Under the pieces are notes generated by a model. That model had not been told where the DNA came from and did no database searches. It worked only from the letters and a program-made list of their open reading frames with translations. The position numbers and the translations under genes are program-made. From assembly GCF_023074185.1 (NCBI RefSeq), contig NZ_JADPKY010000126.1, positions 248,001-312,000 of the forward strand: a DNA stretch of 64,000 nt, read 5' to 3'. The DNA is from Bradyrhizobium sp. 132. GTDB taxonomy: Bacteria > Pseudomonadota > Alphaproteobacteria > Rhizobiales > Xanthobacteraceae. This document shows, one piece after another, positions 50,666 through 61,583 of the stretch. Positions within the stretch are counted from its first letter, which is position 1. Every line of letters starts with the position of its first letter.

Positions 50666-50742
50666 TCTGCGCACGGTCGGTTTGCCGAAAGACAAATGCG
50701 TGATTGCAGCTTCGGCATTTGATGCGCAGTGGCGCGCAACAG

Positions 50743-52098
50743 TCACGATCCGAACAGCGAATCCACGAGCAGCTTCAAGTTCAAAACCACGATGATGCCC
50801 GCGACGATCCACGCGATCGCCGCCACCCACACCGGTATGGCGAACTTGCCCATCTTGCGGCGGTCGGAGACGAAGCGGACCAGCGGGATGACGGCGAAGG
50901 GCAATTGCATCGACAGCACGACCTGGCTGAAGACCAGCAGATCAGCCGTGCCGCGCTCGCCATAGATCGCGGTGACCACGATCACCGGAATGATGGCGAT
51001 GCCGCGCGTCAGCAGGCGCCGCGCCCAGCTTGGCAGGCGCAAATCGAGAAAGCCTTCCATCACGATCTGGCCGGCGAGCGTCGCTGTGACCGTTGAATTC
51101 AGGCCCGAGGCGAGCAGCGCCACCGCGAACAGCGTCGAGGCGATGCCGAGACCGAGCAGCGGCGACAGCAGCTCGAAGGCCTGGCCGATCTCGGCGACGT
51201 CAGAGTGGCCGCTCTTGTGGAAGGTTGCGGCAGCCACGACGAGGATCGCAGCATTGATGAACAGCGCCAGCATCAGGGCGATGGTCGAATCTGTCGTCGC
51301 CCATTTGATCGCCTCGCGCCGGCCCGTGTCGTTGCGCTCATAGGCGCGCGTCTGCACGATCGACGAGTGCAGATAGAGATTATGCGGCATCACCGTCGCG
51401 CCGATGATGCCGATCGCGATGTAGAGCATTTCAGGGTTGGTGAAGATCTCGGTCTTCGGCACAAATCCCCTCAGCATCTCGGCAACCGGCGGTGCTGCCG
51501 CGGCAAGCTGGACCGTGAAGCAGACTGCGATCACAACAAGCATTGCGATGACGAAGGCCTCCAGGAAGCGGAAGCCGCGATTCATCAAGACCAGAAGCAG
51601 GAAGGCATCCAGCGCGGCAATCAGCGCGCCGCCGATCAGGGGAATGCCGAACAGGAGTTTGAGGGCGATCGCCGTGCCGATGACCTCGGCGAGATCGCAG
51701 GCAATGATCGCCGCCTCGCAGGCGAGCCACAGCATGAAATTCACCGCCGGCGAATAGGTCGCGCGGCAGGCCTGCGCGAGGTCGCGGTCGGTGACGATGC
51801 CGAGCCGTGCCGCCAGCGCCTGGAGCAGGATCGCCATCAAATTCGAGAGCAGGATGACGGAGAGCAGCGTGTAGCCGAACTTGGACCCGCCGGCGAGGTC
51901 GGTCGCCCAATTGCCGGGGTCCATGTAGCCCACCGAGACCAGATAGCCTGGGCCGACGAAGGCGAGCAGGCGCCGCCACCACGCACCCGCGATGGGGATT
52001 GCGACCGTGGCATTCACCTCGGCCAGGCTCTTGGTAACAGGCGCGTCGGAGCGCCAGCCGGCGGCGTCTCGGGTCAGATCGGGAGAGCGAGCATCCAT
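50743..52098 (-). CDS. mntH: Nramp-type Mn2+/H+ symporter
   Basis: A 451-residue transporter with about eleven membrane segments that imports Mn2+ (and Fe2+) with protons. Metal-site motifs are present: YMDPGNWATDLAGGSKFGY in TM1 (DPGN) and IIGATVMPHNLYLHSSIVQTR in TM6 (MPHN). The chosen start is MDARSPDLT (52098). A pair of direct repeats at 52127-52145 upstream resembles the Mur/Fur-controlled mntH promoter of B. japonicum. Confidence 0.95.
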   Translation of the reverse strand: MDARSPDLTRDAAGWRSDAPVTKSLAEVNATVAIPIAGAWWRRLLAFVGPGYLVSVGYMDPGNWATDLAGGSKFGYTLLSVILLSNLMAILLQALAARLGIVTDRDLAQACRATYSPAVNFMLWLACEAAIIACDLAEVIGTAIALKLLFGIPLIGGALIAALDAFLLLVLMNRGFRFLEAFVIAMLVVIAVCFTVQLAAAAPPVAEMLRGFVPKTEIFTNPEMLYIAIGIIGATVMPHNLYLHSSIVQTRAYERNDTGRREAIKWATTDSTIALMLALFINAAILVVAAATFHKSGHSDVAEIGQAFELLSPLLGLGIASTLFAVALLASGLNSTVTATLAGQIVMEGFLDLRLPSWARRLLTRGIAIIPVIVVTAIYGERGTADLLVFSQVVLSMQLPFAVIPLVRFVSDRRKMGKFAIPVWVAAIAWIVAGIIVVLNLKLLVDSLFGS

Positions 52099-52126
52099 GG
52101 GTAGAGAATACCGAAGCCGAGCCTTA

Positions 52127-52145
52127 TTGCAACTAATTTGCAACT
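52127..52145 (-). promoter_or_regulatory. Candidate Mur/Fur site upstream of mntH
   Basis: On the minus strand AGTTGCAA occurs twice, 11 bases apart, starting 29 bases before the mntH start codon. In B. japonicum Fur/Mur controls mntH through TGCAA-type hexamer repeats; this is a by-eye match. Confidence 0.45.
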
Positions 52146-52267
52146 GCATCTAGCCGCATGGGTTCCCCGCGGCAGCCGCTCCTTGGCGCCCATGTCGGGA
52201 AGCGGGTGGGTTTGGCCGTCCTCGGACGCCAATACTGGCGCCAACTCGACTTTGCAGGAAATGAGCC

Positions 52268-53512
52268 ATGTCAAATCCCCCGCGCCTCCCCGAGACATTC
52301 AACCGCCTCGCCTGGTCCAACCTGGCGGCACAGTCGGCCGAACAGATCGCGCTGGCCGCGGCTCCTATCGTCGCGGTGCTGACGCTCGGCGTGGCCGAGG
52401 GCCAGACCGGCCTGTTGCAGACCGCACTGACCCTGCCTTTCGTCCTCTTCGCCATTCCAGCCGGCCTGCTCGCTGACCGCATCTCCCGCCGTTCGCTGAT
52501 GGCTGGGGCCGAGGCGCTGCGGGCTGCTGCCCTTGCGACGATCGTGCTCCTGCTCGCGCTCGGCGCCCTCAATCTGTCGCTGCTGGCGCTGCTCGGCTTT
52601 GCCGCCGTGTGCGGCACCGTCGTTTACAGCGTCGCCGCGCCGGCATTGGTCCCCTCGCTGGTGAATTCTGACCTCTTGCCGGCCGCCAATGCCCGCATCG
52701 AGCTCGCACGCACCATCGCCTTCGCCTGCGGCCCCGCGCTCGGTGGCGTACTGGTGGGATGGTGGGGCGCTAGTCCGGCCTTCGGCTTCGCCGCGGCTCT
52801 CTCGGTCATCGCCGTCGTGCTGCTCTCCGGCATCTACGAGCCCGCACGAACGCCGGCTCCACGGCGGCATCCGCTCCAGGACATCCGCGAAGGCGCGGCC
52901 TTCGTGTTTCACCATCCGCTGCTGCGGCCGGTCTTCATCACCCAGTTCATCTTCAACACCGGATGGTTCCTGCAGATCGCGGTGTTCGTGCCCTACGCCG
53001 TGCGCCACCTCGGCCTGACGGCGGCCGGGGTCGGCGCCGTGCTGACGATGTACGGTGTCGGCATGGTGATCGGCGCGCTGTTCGCCACGCGTGTGATGAA
53101 GCGCATCGCGTTCGGCACGGTCGTCGGCCTCGGCCCCGTTACCGGCTTCGTCGCCGCGGTGGTGATGGCGCTGACGGTGCTGGTCCCCTCGCCCTGGCTC
53201 GCGGGTTTGAGCTTCTTCCTGCTCGGCGTCGGGCCGATCCTGTGGGTGATCTCGACCACGACGCTGCGGCAGTCGGTGACCCCACCACGCCTCTTGGGCC
53301 GCGTCTCCGCCATCAACATCATGGGCTACGGCGCCCGCCCGGTCGGCTCGGCGCTGGGTGCGATCGTCGGCGGCCTCTGGAGCGCGGAAGCGTGCCTCTA
53401 TCTCGCGGCGGCGGTGTTCGGCGTGCAGGCGCTGGTCATTTGGCTCTCGCCCGCGGTGACGCTGGATCGGCAGCCGGAAATGGTGGGCGATGAGGCGGCG
53501 GCGCGGTGTTAG
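52268..53512 (+). CDS. MFS transporter (twelve-segment exporter type)
   Basis: A 414-residue major facilitator with twelve membrane segments. N-terminal half: FNRLAWSNLAAQSAEQIALAAAPI and IPAGLLADRISRRSLMAGAEALRA, the MFS loop 2-3 motif G-x-L-x-D-R. The second half has VMKRIAFGTVVGLGPVTGF and an LLGRVSAINIMGYGARPVGSALGAIVGG segment typical of the MFS_3 (enterobactin-exporter-like) group. The substrate is unknown. GGAAATGAGCC precedes the ATG. It is divergent from mntH and converges on the adenylate cyclase gene. Confidence 0.88.
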   Translation: MSNPPRLPETFNRLAWSNLAAQSAEQIALAAAPIVAVLTLGVAEGQTGLLQTALTLPFVLFAIPAGLLADRISRRSLMAGAEALRAAALATIVLLLALGALNLSLLALLGFAAVCGTVVYSVAAPALVPSLVNSDLLPAANARIELARTIAFACGPALGGVLVGWWGASPAFGFAAALSVIAVVLLSGIYEPARTPAPRRHPLQDIREGAAFVFHHPLLRPVFITQFIFNTGWFLQIAVFVPYAVRHLGLTAAGVGAVLTMYGVGMVIGALFATRVMKRIAFGTVVGLGPVTGFVAAVVMALTVLVPSPWLAGLSFFLLGVGPILWVISTTTLRQSVTPPRLLGRVSAINIMGYGARPVGSALGAIVGGLWSAEACLYLAAAVFGVQALVIWLSPAVTLDRQPEMVGDEAAARC

Positions 53513-53540
53513 CGTCGCCGCGTGTGATGGAGCAATCGGC

Positions 53541-54800
53541 CTAATTCGCCAGATACCGCTCGTAGCTCCCCGTCACCGGCTCGCTCGCGTCCACCTCCGG
53601 ATCGAGCGTGTAGAGATCCTGCGCGCGGCCGATGCCACGTAGCGCGTAGCGGCCGGTGGAGACGAGGTAGCGGCGGCCGGCGGCGTCGAGGCCCTTGTAG
53701 AATTCCGCCGACGCCAGCAGCTCGCGATCGACCGAACGGCTCATCGAGGCGATGCGACTGACCTCGTTGACGGTCGGACCGACCACGGTGAAATCAAGCC
53801 GGTCCTCGCTGCCGATATTGCCGTAAAAGACCTCGCCGACATGCAGGCCGATATAGGCCGACGTGGTCGGACGGCCATCGGCCTCCCGCCGCACGTTCAA
53901 CGCGGCGACGTTCTTGCGGAACAAATGCTCGGCGCGTAGCGCGGCGCGGCGGGCATCCGCCATGTCCTCGCCGGTGAACATCGCGAGCACGCCATCACCG
54001 ATCAGCTTCAAGACGTCGCCGCCGGCGTCGTGGATCGCGTCGATCACGGCCTGCGCATAGTCGTTGAGGAACGGGATGATCTCGTCGGGGCCGATGCTCT
54101 CGCTGATCCCGGTCGAGCCGCGCAAATCCGAATACCAGAGCACGGCGTTGATGCGCTCGGTGACGCCGCGCGAGATCCGCCCACGGAGCACCTGCTCGGA
54201 GGCATCGCGGCCGAGATAGACGCGGCCGAGCGTGCGCGCGATGTCGACCTGCTGCGCCGACTTGATCGCCAGCCCCAGCACCGGCACGAGATCGCGCAGC
54301 GCCTCGAGCTCGCCTTCGACGAAGCCGCTGTCGCGGCGCGTCGTCCAGCAGGAATAGAGGCAGTCCATCAAGCCAAGCGCGCCGTTCTCGCCAAAGCGAT
54401 GCACGAAAGCGAGGTAGTGCCGGTGGCCGTCCTCGGCGAGCTCGCCGATCTGCGAGAAATCCATCGACGGCGCGTCCGCGAGGTCGATCACCATCTCGTC
54501 GTCGCCGTGCTCGAGCATGTGGAAGAACACCGAGCGGCGCCAGCTCTTGGCCGCGTCGCCTTCGGCGGTCGATCCGTATTCGAACGCATCGCTCTCGTTG
54601 CTCGGACGGTCGCTCCAGCGGAAGCCGCGCCCCTCGTAGATCGGATGCAGCGTGTCGATCACGACGAGCCCGCGCGAAAGTTCCAGCCCTTCGGCGCGGC
54701 AGCGCTCGCAGAATCCGCGGAGCAGTTCGTTTTCAGGCAGGCCCGTGAGCCCCTGGCCGGTCAGCCAGTTCATCAGCGCGAGGCGGGGGGTCAATTGCAT
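53541..54800 (-). CDS. Class III adenylate/guanylate cyclase domain protein
   Basis: A 419-residue soluble protein. The N-terminal ~220 residues are a sensory region found in rhizobial cyclases (LTPRLALMNWLTGQGLTGLPENELLRGFC). The C-terminal class III domain has AVLWYSDLRGSTGIS (metal Asp and turn), GGDVLKLIGDGVLAMF (second metal Asp) and RLDFTVVGPTVNEVSRI. The S-D-L-R form differs from F-x-D-I-x but keeps Asp. It probably makes cAMP; what it senses is unknown. It converges on the first MFS gene. Confidence 0.88.
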   Translation of the reverse strand: MQLTPRLALMNWLTGQGLTGLPENELLRGFCERCRAEGLELSRGLVVIDTLHPIYEGRGFRWSDRPSNESDAFEYGSTAEGDAAKSWRRSVFFHMLEHGDDEMVIDLADAPSMDFSQIGELAEDGHRHYLAFVHRFGENGALGLMDCLYSCWTTRRDSGFVEGELEALRDLVPVLGLAIKSAQQVDIARTLGRVYLGRDASEQVLRGRISRGVTERINAVLWYSDLRGSTGISESIGPDEIIPFLNDYAQAVIDAIHDAGGDVLKLIGDGVLAMFTGEDMADARRAALRAEHLFRKNVAALNVRREADGRPTTSAYIGLHVGEVFYGNIGSEDRLDFTVVGPTVNEVSRIASMSRSVDRELLASAEFYKGLDAAGRRYLVSTGRYALRGIGRAQDLYTLDPEVDASEPVTGSYERYLAN

Positions 54801-54965
54801 GCTCCATTATGCCGTGCATTCGTGACGGGCGAAAGGCCGCGCGCGAACGCGTGCGATTAAGGCTCCCGTCCGCAGCAGATCGAATATGTCACGGACGCTG
54901 TTGACGCGCTCTCGTCGCCGGCTGCAAATGGAACCGATGACACCGCTGACGAGACATCCAGAGAC

Positions 54966-56123
54966 ATGAGCCAGCGCCAGCTTCCGATCATCCTGGCGCT
55001 CGGCACCACGCAGACCCTGGCCTGGGCTTCGAGCTACTATCTGCCGGCGCTGCTCGCCGATCCCATGGCGCGCGACCTCGGCGTCTCCTCCAACTGGATC
55101 TTTGGCGCGTTCTCGGCCTCGCTGGTGATCTCGGCGATGCTCGGCCCGCGCATCGGGCGACAGATCGATCTCGTCGGCGGCCGGCAAGTGCTCTCGGTTT
55201 CGAACCTGACGATTGCCGCCGGCCTCGCCCTGCTGGGCCTCTCGCAATCGGTGGCGGTGATGGCGATTGCCTGGCTCGTGCTCGGCATCGGCATGGCGAC
55301 GGGGCTCTATGACGCCGCCTTCGCCGCGCTCGGCCGCATCTACGGCACCGAGGCGCGCAGGCCCATCACCGGCATTACGCTGATGGCGGGCTTTGCATCG
55401 ACCGTCGGCTGGCCGCTCACCGCCTGGGGGCTGTCGCATTTCGGCTGGCGCGAGACCTGCTTTGCCTGGGCGGCCGCCAATATCCTGATCGGATTGCCGC
55501 TCAACTTCTTCATGCTGCCGGCGATCAAGGGCGCTAGGCAGGCCGCGGCGACGGCCGAGAAGCCGCATCTGCCGCTCAACCGCACCATGGTGCTGCTCGC
55601 CTTCGTGTTCGCGGCGGTCTGGACCGTCACCGGCGCGATGGCCGTCCATTTCCCGCGCCTGCTAGAGGCAACGGGCGCGACGCATGTCGAGGCGATTGCG
55701 GCCGGCGCGCTGATCGGCCCCGCACAGGTGGCCGCGCGCATTCTCGAAGCGGGTTTTCTCAGTCGCTTCCATCCGCTGTGGTCGACCCGGCTCGCCTGCC
55801 TCACCCATCCGCTCGGCGCGGCCGTTCTCGCCATCTTCGGCGCTCCCGCAGCGAGCGCGTTTGCACTGCTCCACGGCTCGGGCAACGGCATTTTGACGAT
55901 CGCGCGCGGCACGCTGCCGCTGTCGATCTTCGGCCCGAAGGATTTTGGCTATCGCCTCGGCATCATCGGCGCGCCGGCACGGATGGCGCAGGCCGTGGCG
56001 CCGCTGGCTTTCGGCCTGCTCATCGACGTCATGGGCACCAAGGTGCTGATCGTCTCCTCCGCGCTCAGCCTCTCGGCGCTGGCCGCGCTGTTCATGATCC
56101 GCGCGCAACCGCGGCCGGATTGA
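54966..56123 (+). CDS. MFS transporter
   Basis: A 385-residue major facilitator with twelve membrane segments: IILALGTTQTLAWASSYYLPALLA (TM1), LGPRIGRQIDLVGGRQVL (loop 2-3, G-R-x-x-D), AAFAALGRIYGTEARRPITGITLMAGFASTVGWPL, and the second half from TMVLLAFVFAAVWTVTGAMAVH. Resembles the YbfB/YjiJ- or OFA-like monocarboxylate group; the substrate is unknown. It is divergent from the adenylate cyclase gene, and a 63-residue membrane protein follows. Confidence 0.87.
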   Translation: MSQRQLPIILALGTTQTLAWASSYYLPALLADPMARDLGVSSNWIFGAFSASLVISAMLGPRIGRQIDLVGGRQVLSVSNLTIAAGLALLGLSQSVAVMAIAWLVLGIGMATGLYDAAFAALGRIYGTEARRPITGITLMAGFASTVGWPLTAWGLSHFGWRETCFAWAAANILIGLPLNFFMLPAIKGARQAAATAEKPHLPLNRTMVLLAFVFAAVWTVTGAMAVHFPRLLEATGATHVEAIAAGALIGPAQVAARILEAGFLSRFHPLWSTRLACLTHPLGAAVLAIFGAPAASAFALLHGSGNGILTIARGTLPLSIFGPKDFGYRLGIIGAPARMAQAVAPLAFGLLIDVMGTKVLIVSSALSLSALAALFMIRAQPRPD

Positions 56124-56154
56124 CCGGGCCGGAGCTTTCGCGCACAAGCGAAGC

Positions 56155-56346
56155 ATGACCGAAGACACAAGCCCGCCCCGCACATTCAAAGGCCTCTTGC
56201 GCTGGGCGACCACGCCGCCGCAGGCTTGGGGCGTCTATCTCCTCGCCATCATTCTTGTGTGGCTGATCTCGTTCTATGCCGGCTCGCTGAAGCCGAAGAA
56301 GGCGCCCGAAGCAAGTCCGCCCGCCGTGACCGCACCGCGGAGCTAA
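56155..56346 (+). CDS. Small single-pass membrane protein (63 aa)
   Basis: A 63-residue protein: soluble MTEDTSPPRTFKGLLRWATTP, membrane span AWGVYLLAIILVWLISFYAG, then a basic and Pro/Ala-rich tail. It follows the MFS gene by 31 bases and overlaps the EamA gene end by 4 bases (convergent). Family unknown; it may assist the MFS carrier. Confidence 0.6.
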   Translation: MTEDTSPPRTFKGLLRWATTPPQAWGVYLLAIILVWLISFYAGSLKPKKAPEASPPAVTAPRS

Positions 56347-57221
56347 GCCGCCTTGGCATCGCTGGTCGCGATCCAGATGCCGGCGAACACCGCAATCAGC
56401 CCGATCAGTAGATTGGGTGTGATCGGCTCGCCGATCAGCAGCGCGGCAAGCAGGGTGGCGGCGATCGGATTGACCGTCATCGTATTGGCGACGCGGGTCG
56501 GCGTCGCGCGCGCCAGCGCCATGACCCAGAGGATGAAGGCGAGCGCGCCGCCGCCGATGCCGAGATAGATGCCGGCGATCCACTGCCCCATCGTGAAGTG
56601 ATCAAGCGCGGCAAAGCTGCCCTTCACGAAGCCCGCCAGCACCAGCACGGCGGCGCCCGCGCCCATGCCGACGGTGAGAAAGCCGAGTGGGCTCGAGCGC
56701 TGCATCAGCGGACGCGACAGCACGTTGTAGAACGCCATGCAGAACACGGCACCGCTCATGATCAGCTCGCCACGCCACGCGCCGGGCGGGCTCTGCGCCA
56801 GACCCGCGGCCAGCGCCGCCGCCACACCGAGCACGGCGATGCCGACGCCCGTGATCTTGCGCGCCGTCAGCCGCTCGACGCCGAGGATCGCGCCGACCAC
56901 CATGGTGTGGAGCGGCAGCGTCGCGAGAGCGAGGCTGGCCCGCGCCGCGGTCGTGTAGGACACCGCGATGTTGTAGAGGATGAAGAACAGCCCGAAGAAG
57001 CAGATGCCGAGCAGCGTCACGGCCGGCCAGTCGGACCGCTGCGGCCAGCGCACGCCGAGCATCAGCGCACATGGAAGAAGGCAAAGAAAGCCGGTCCCCC
57101 AGCGCAGGATTGCGAGCAAGATCGGATCGGCGCCACCAACGAGATAGCGGGTGATCGCCGCGGCCGTGCCGCCGAGACTGCTCGATACCAGCGCGATCGC
57201 GACCCCGGCCCATTCTCCCAC
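56343..57221 (-). CDS. EamA/DMT-family transporter
   Basis: A 292-residue ten-segment carrier of two EamA halves: WAGVAIALVSSSLGGTAAAITRYL and ILRWGTGFLCLLPCALML in the first; WRGELIMSGAVFCMAFYNVLSRPL and FILWVMALARATPTRVANTMTVNPIAATLLAALLIGEPIT in the second. Such proteins export amino acids or nucleotide-like metabolites. It starts with GTG at 57221 with GGGAGA upstream. It converges on the small membrane protein. Confidence 0.9.
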   Translation of the reverse strand: MGEWAGVAIALVSSSLGGTAAAITRYLVGGADPILLAILRWGTGFLCLLPCALMLGVRWPQRSDWPAVTLLGICFFGLFFILYNIAVSYTTAARASLALATLPLHTMVVGAILGVERLTARKITGVGIAVLGVAAALAAGLAQSPPGAWRGELIMSGAVFCMAFYNVLSRPLMQRSSPLGFLTVGMGAGAAVLVLAGFVKGSFAALDHFTMGQWIAGIYLGIGGGALAFILWVMALARATPTRVANTMTVNPIAATLLAALLIGEPITPNLLIGLIAVFAGIWIATSDAKAA

Positions 57222-57303
57222 AAACGTCTCCCGTTGCGGAGCTTGTTGAGGGCGCTAGCACGTCCCTGCTGCCACCGTAGTGGCAACAAGGCATTGCGGG
57301 AAG

Positions 57304-58134
57304 CTAGTCGTAAAACTCCGGCGCCATCTTCTGGCTGTCGCGCTGAGCCTTGTCGTGGTTGATCCAGAGCTGCGCCTTCTCCTTGCCGAGCGTGTCGGCG
57401 ATCTTCTGCATCGAGGCAGCGCTCTGGTCCTTGTTGGCGTTCATGCTGGGCACGCGGCGGTTGTCCCAATTATCCCTGAAGTGCACCGCATCGCCGGACA
57501 GCACCACCGCGCCGGTCTTCGGCAACTTCACCAGCAGCGACTGGTGTCCCGGCGTATGGCCGGGCGTCGACAGGATGGTCACGCTGCCGTCGCCGAATAC
57601 GTCCTTGTCGCCCGCAAGCAGCTCGACCGGATGCGACGGCTTGAAGCGCGGCTCGTTGTTGGCGCCGGGCCAATCATATTCGGCCTTCTGCACGTAGAGC
57701 GTCGCCTGCGGAAACAGCTCGACATTGCCTGTGTGGTCGGGATGGGTGTGCGAGACGGCCATCACCTTGACGTCACCGGGCTTGACGCCGAGCTGTTCGA
57801 GCTGGGCGGCAAGCGTCTTCGGCCGCCGCCAGGTCACGGCCTTGGGATCGGCGGGCGGCAAGCCATTTGGCATCGCAGCGACTGCGTCGGCGATGCCGGT
57901 GTCCCACAGGAACCAGCCCTTGGTGTGCTTGATGAGATAGCAGCTATCGACGAAATCCATCGTCTTGCCCTCGTTCAGGCCGGGCGTCCAGCGCGAGATG
58001 TCGCCGGCGGTGCCTTCCCCGCAATTGAGGACGTAGAGCTTTTCGACACCGGTCTTTTCCGACTGCGCCAGCGCCGCATGACCGGACAGAGCCAGTGCGG
58101 CGATGGCGAGAGCGAGCTTGATCCTTGGCATCAT
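57304..58134 (-). CDS. Exported metallo-beta-lactamase-fold hydrolase (N-acyl homoserine lactonase-like)
   Basis: A 276-residue protein with signal peptide (LALAIAALALSGHAALAQ), hence periplasmic. The metal site is AVSHTHPDHTGNVELFPQA (HxHxDH), then VTILSTPGHTPGHQSLLV, and VVLSGDAVHFRDN with the bridging Asp. These match the AhlD/AttM-like lactonase group. It may degrade acyl-homoserine lactones or another lactone. GGGAGG precedes ATG 58134 (the next codon is also ATG). The cation-efflux gene dmeF lies upstream, on the same strand. Confidence 0.85.
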   Translation of the reverse strand: MMPRIKLALAIAALALSGHAALAQSEKTGVEKLYVLNCGEGTAGDISRWTPGLNEGKTMDFVDSCYLIKHTKGWFLWDTGIADAVAAMPNGLPPADPKAVTWRRPKTLAAQLEQLGVKPGDVKVMAVSHTHPDHTGNVELFPQATLYVQKAEYDWPGANNEPRFKPSHPVELLAGDKDVFGDGSVTILSTPGHTPGHQSLLVKLPKTGAVVLSGDAVHFRDNWDNRRVPSMNANKDQSAASMQKIADTLGKEKAQLWINHDKAQRDSQKMAPEFYD

Positions 58135-58213
58135 TCGTTCCTCCCTGGCAGCCATGTCGGCTGTGACCGAGGATCAACCCCGGCCCGTACGCAGAATTCC
58201 CGCCAAGCCATCG

Positions 58214-59182
58214 TCAATGCGAGCAGGTCTCAACCTCGATCGTGACGTGGCTCAGACCCTTCAAACCGGCGAGCCGGCGCTTGTAGGCGGCCGGCTGCTT
58301 CGGCTGGTCCGACACCACCGAGAGCAGCACCGCGCAATGGCCGGGCCCAACCTGCCACAGATGCAGATCGGTGACGCGGTCGTCGCCGACTTCCATTCGC
58401 GCGCGGATGGTGCGCTCGAGCTTCTCGTCGGCGCGCACGTCGAGCAGCACCGCGCCCGATGTCTTGATCAGGCCGAACGCCCAGCTTGCGATCACGGCAC
58501 TGCCGATCAGGCCGACTGCCGGATCGGCCCAGACCCATCCCGAATACATGGCGACCACGAGCGCGGCGATCGCCAGCACCGAGGTCGCCGCATCCGCCAT
58601 GACGTGGACGTAGGCGGCGCGGAGATTGTTGTCGTGGTGGTGGTGGCGGTCATGATGATCATGATCGTGGCCGTGATCATGATGCTCATGGTCATCATGC
58701 GCATGGCCGTGATGGTGGTGATCGTGGCTGTCGCGCAAGAGCCACGCACTGGCGAGGTTGACGCAAAGGCCGAGCGCGGCGACCGCAATCGCCTCGCCAT
58801 AGACGATCGGCACCGGCGTGAACAGTCGCAGCACGCTCTCGTACGCGATCTCGACCGCGATCAAACCCAAAATGATCGCGCTGGCGAAGGCGGCGAGATC
58901 GCCGAACTTGCCGGTACCGAAGGTGAAATGCGAATTCCCGAGGTGCCGTCGCGCGAAGCGATACGCGAACGCGGCAATCCCCAGTGCCGCCGCGTGCGTC
59001 CCCATGTGCCAACCGTCGGCGAGCAGCGCCATCGAGCCGAACAGCGAGCCGGCGACGATCTCGCCGACCATCATGACCAGCGTCAGGACGACAACCAGCC
59101 AGGTGCGCCGCTCATTCTCGTCGTGCTTGTCGCCCAGAAAGGCGTGGTCATGGGTCCATTGTTCGATGGAATGGGAATGCAT
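58214..59182 (-). CDS. dmeF: Cation diffusion facilitator, DmeF-like
   Basis: A 322-residue CDF exporter of divalent metals (Co2+/Ni2+/Zn2+-type) with six membrane segments and a cytoplasmic tail. TM2 has LLADGWHMGTHAAALG and TM5 has HVMADAATSVLA (metal-site His/Asp). Between TM4 and TM5 lies a His-rich loop of about 30 residues (SHDHHHHGHAHDDHEHHDHG and onwards). An N-terminal MHSHSIEQWTHDHAFLG adds ligands. No dmeR precedes it; instead chrB starts divergently at 59380. Start taken at MHSHSIEQW. Confidence 0.9.
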   Translation of the reverse strand: MHSHSIEQWTHDHAFLGDKHDENERRTWLVVVLTLVMMVGEIVAGSLFGSMALLADGWHMGTHAAALGIAAFAYRFARRHLGNSHFTFGTGKFGDLAAFASAIILGLIAVEIAYESVLRLFTPVPIVYGEAIAVAALGLCVNLASAWLLRDSHDHHHHGHAHDDHEHHDHGHDHDHHDRHHHHDNNLRAAYVHVMADAATSVLAIAALVVAMYSGWVWADPAVGLIGSAVIASWAFGLIKTSGAVLLDVRADEKLERTIRARMEVGDDRVTDLHLWQVGPGHCAVLLSVVSDQPKQPAAYKRRLAGLKGLSHVTIEVETCSH

Positions 59183-59224
59183 CGAGAATTCTCCGATAAG
59201 GTCCGGTCCGTTGACCCGCAATAT

Positions 59225-59238
59225 AGACCCGCGGGTCT
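59225..59238. promoter_or_regulatory. Palindrome in the dmeF-chrB divergent gap
   Basis: AGACCCGCGGGTCT, a perfect 14-bp palindrome, about midway in the 197-base gap between dmeF and chrB. It may be an operator for a metal-responsive regulator. Confidence 0.45.
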
Positions 59239-59379
59239 TCCCGGCAAAATTGGCGAAAACGGGCCGATTGACAGGTCGGCGCGGTTTCGGTGTAATGAAG
59301 TCCATGGGGATTTGAGCGATCTCCCCACGAGGCGACATGCCCAAGTATCGCGTCCCGTTGTTTTTTACGAGGGCGCATC

Positions 59380-60197
59380 ATGTCTTCCTACACGACGATA
59401 TCATCTGAAAAACTGGCACGGCTGATCGGCACGGCAAATGCCCCGGTCCTGATCGACGTGCGCACCGACGAGGATTTTGCCGCCGACCGGCGGCTGATCC
59501 CGGGTTCGATCAAGCTCAGCCACGACAATGTTGCGGAATGGGGCGGCGAATTCGCTGGCCGCACCGCGATCGTCTCCTGCCTGCGCGGCGGAAAGCTCGC
59601 GCAGGGCACGGCGGCCTGGCTCAGGCAGCTTGGGGTCCAGGCCGAGACGCTGGAAGGCGGCTTCGAGGGCTGGAAGGAGGCAAAGCTGCCGCTGCTCGAC
59701 ACAAGCAAGCTGCCGCCGCGCGACGCCAAGGGACGCACCGTCTGGGTGACTCGTGCGCGGCCCAAGGTCGACCGCATCGCCTGCCCTTGGCTGATCCGCC
59801 GCTTCGTCGATCCCAACGCGGTATTCTTGTTCGTGGCCCCCCCCGAAGTGGTCGCCGTCGGCGAGCGATTCAAGGCAGCCCCCTTCGACATCGAGAACGT
59901 GTTCTGGAGCCACCGCGGCGAGCTCTGCACCTTCGACGTGATGATCGAGGAATTCGGGATCGCGGCACCGGCTCTGCTTCGCCTGGCAACGCTGGTGCGC
60001 GGCGCCGACACGGCGCGGCCCGACCTCGCACCGGAGGCCCCCGGCCTGCTCGCGGCATCGCTCGGGCTGTCGCGGATGTACGACGACGATCTCGAACAGC
60101 TCGAGGCCGGCATGCTGCTCTACGACGCGTTCTACCGCTGGTGCCGCGATGCCACGGCTGAGACCCACAACTGGCCGACCAACAAGGTGAAGGCGTA

Positions 60198-60198
<1 letters not shown>
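59380..60198 (+). CDS. ChrB-domain chromate resistance protein with rhodanese domain
   Basis: A 272-residue protein. The first ~105 residues are a rhodanese domain (PVLIDVRTDEDFAADRRLIPGS, catalytic-site SCLRGGKLAQG). From about 115 on is the ChrB C-terminal domain: GRTVWVTRARPKVDRIACPWLIRRFVDPNAVFLF and HRGELCTFDVMIEEFGI. ChrB proteins act as sensor or helper for chromate efflux. The stop overlaps the chrA start by one base (TAATG), so the two are translated together. Confidence 0.88.
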
Positions 60199-61583
<1,385 letters not shown>

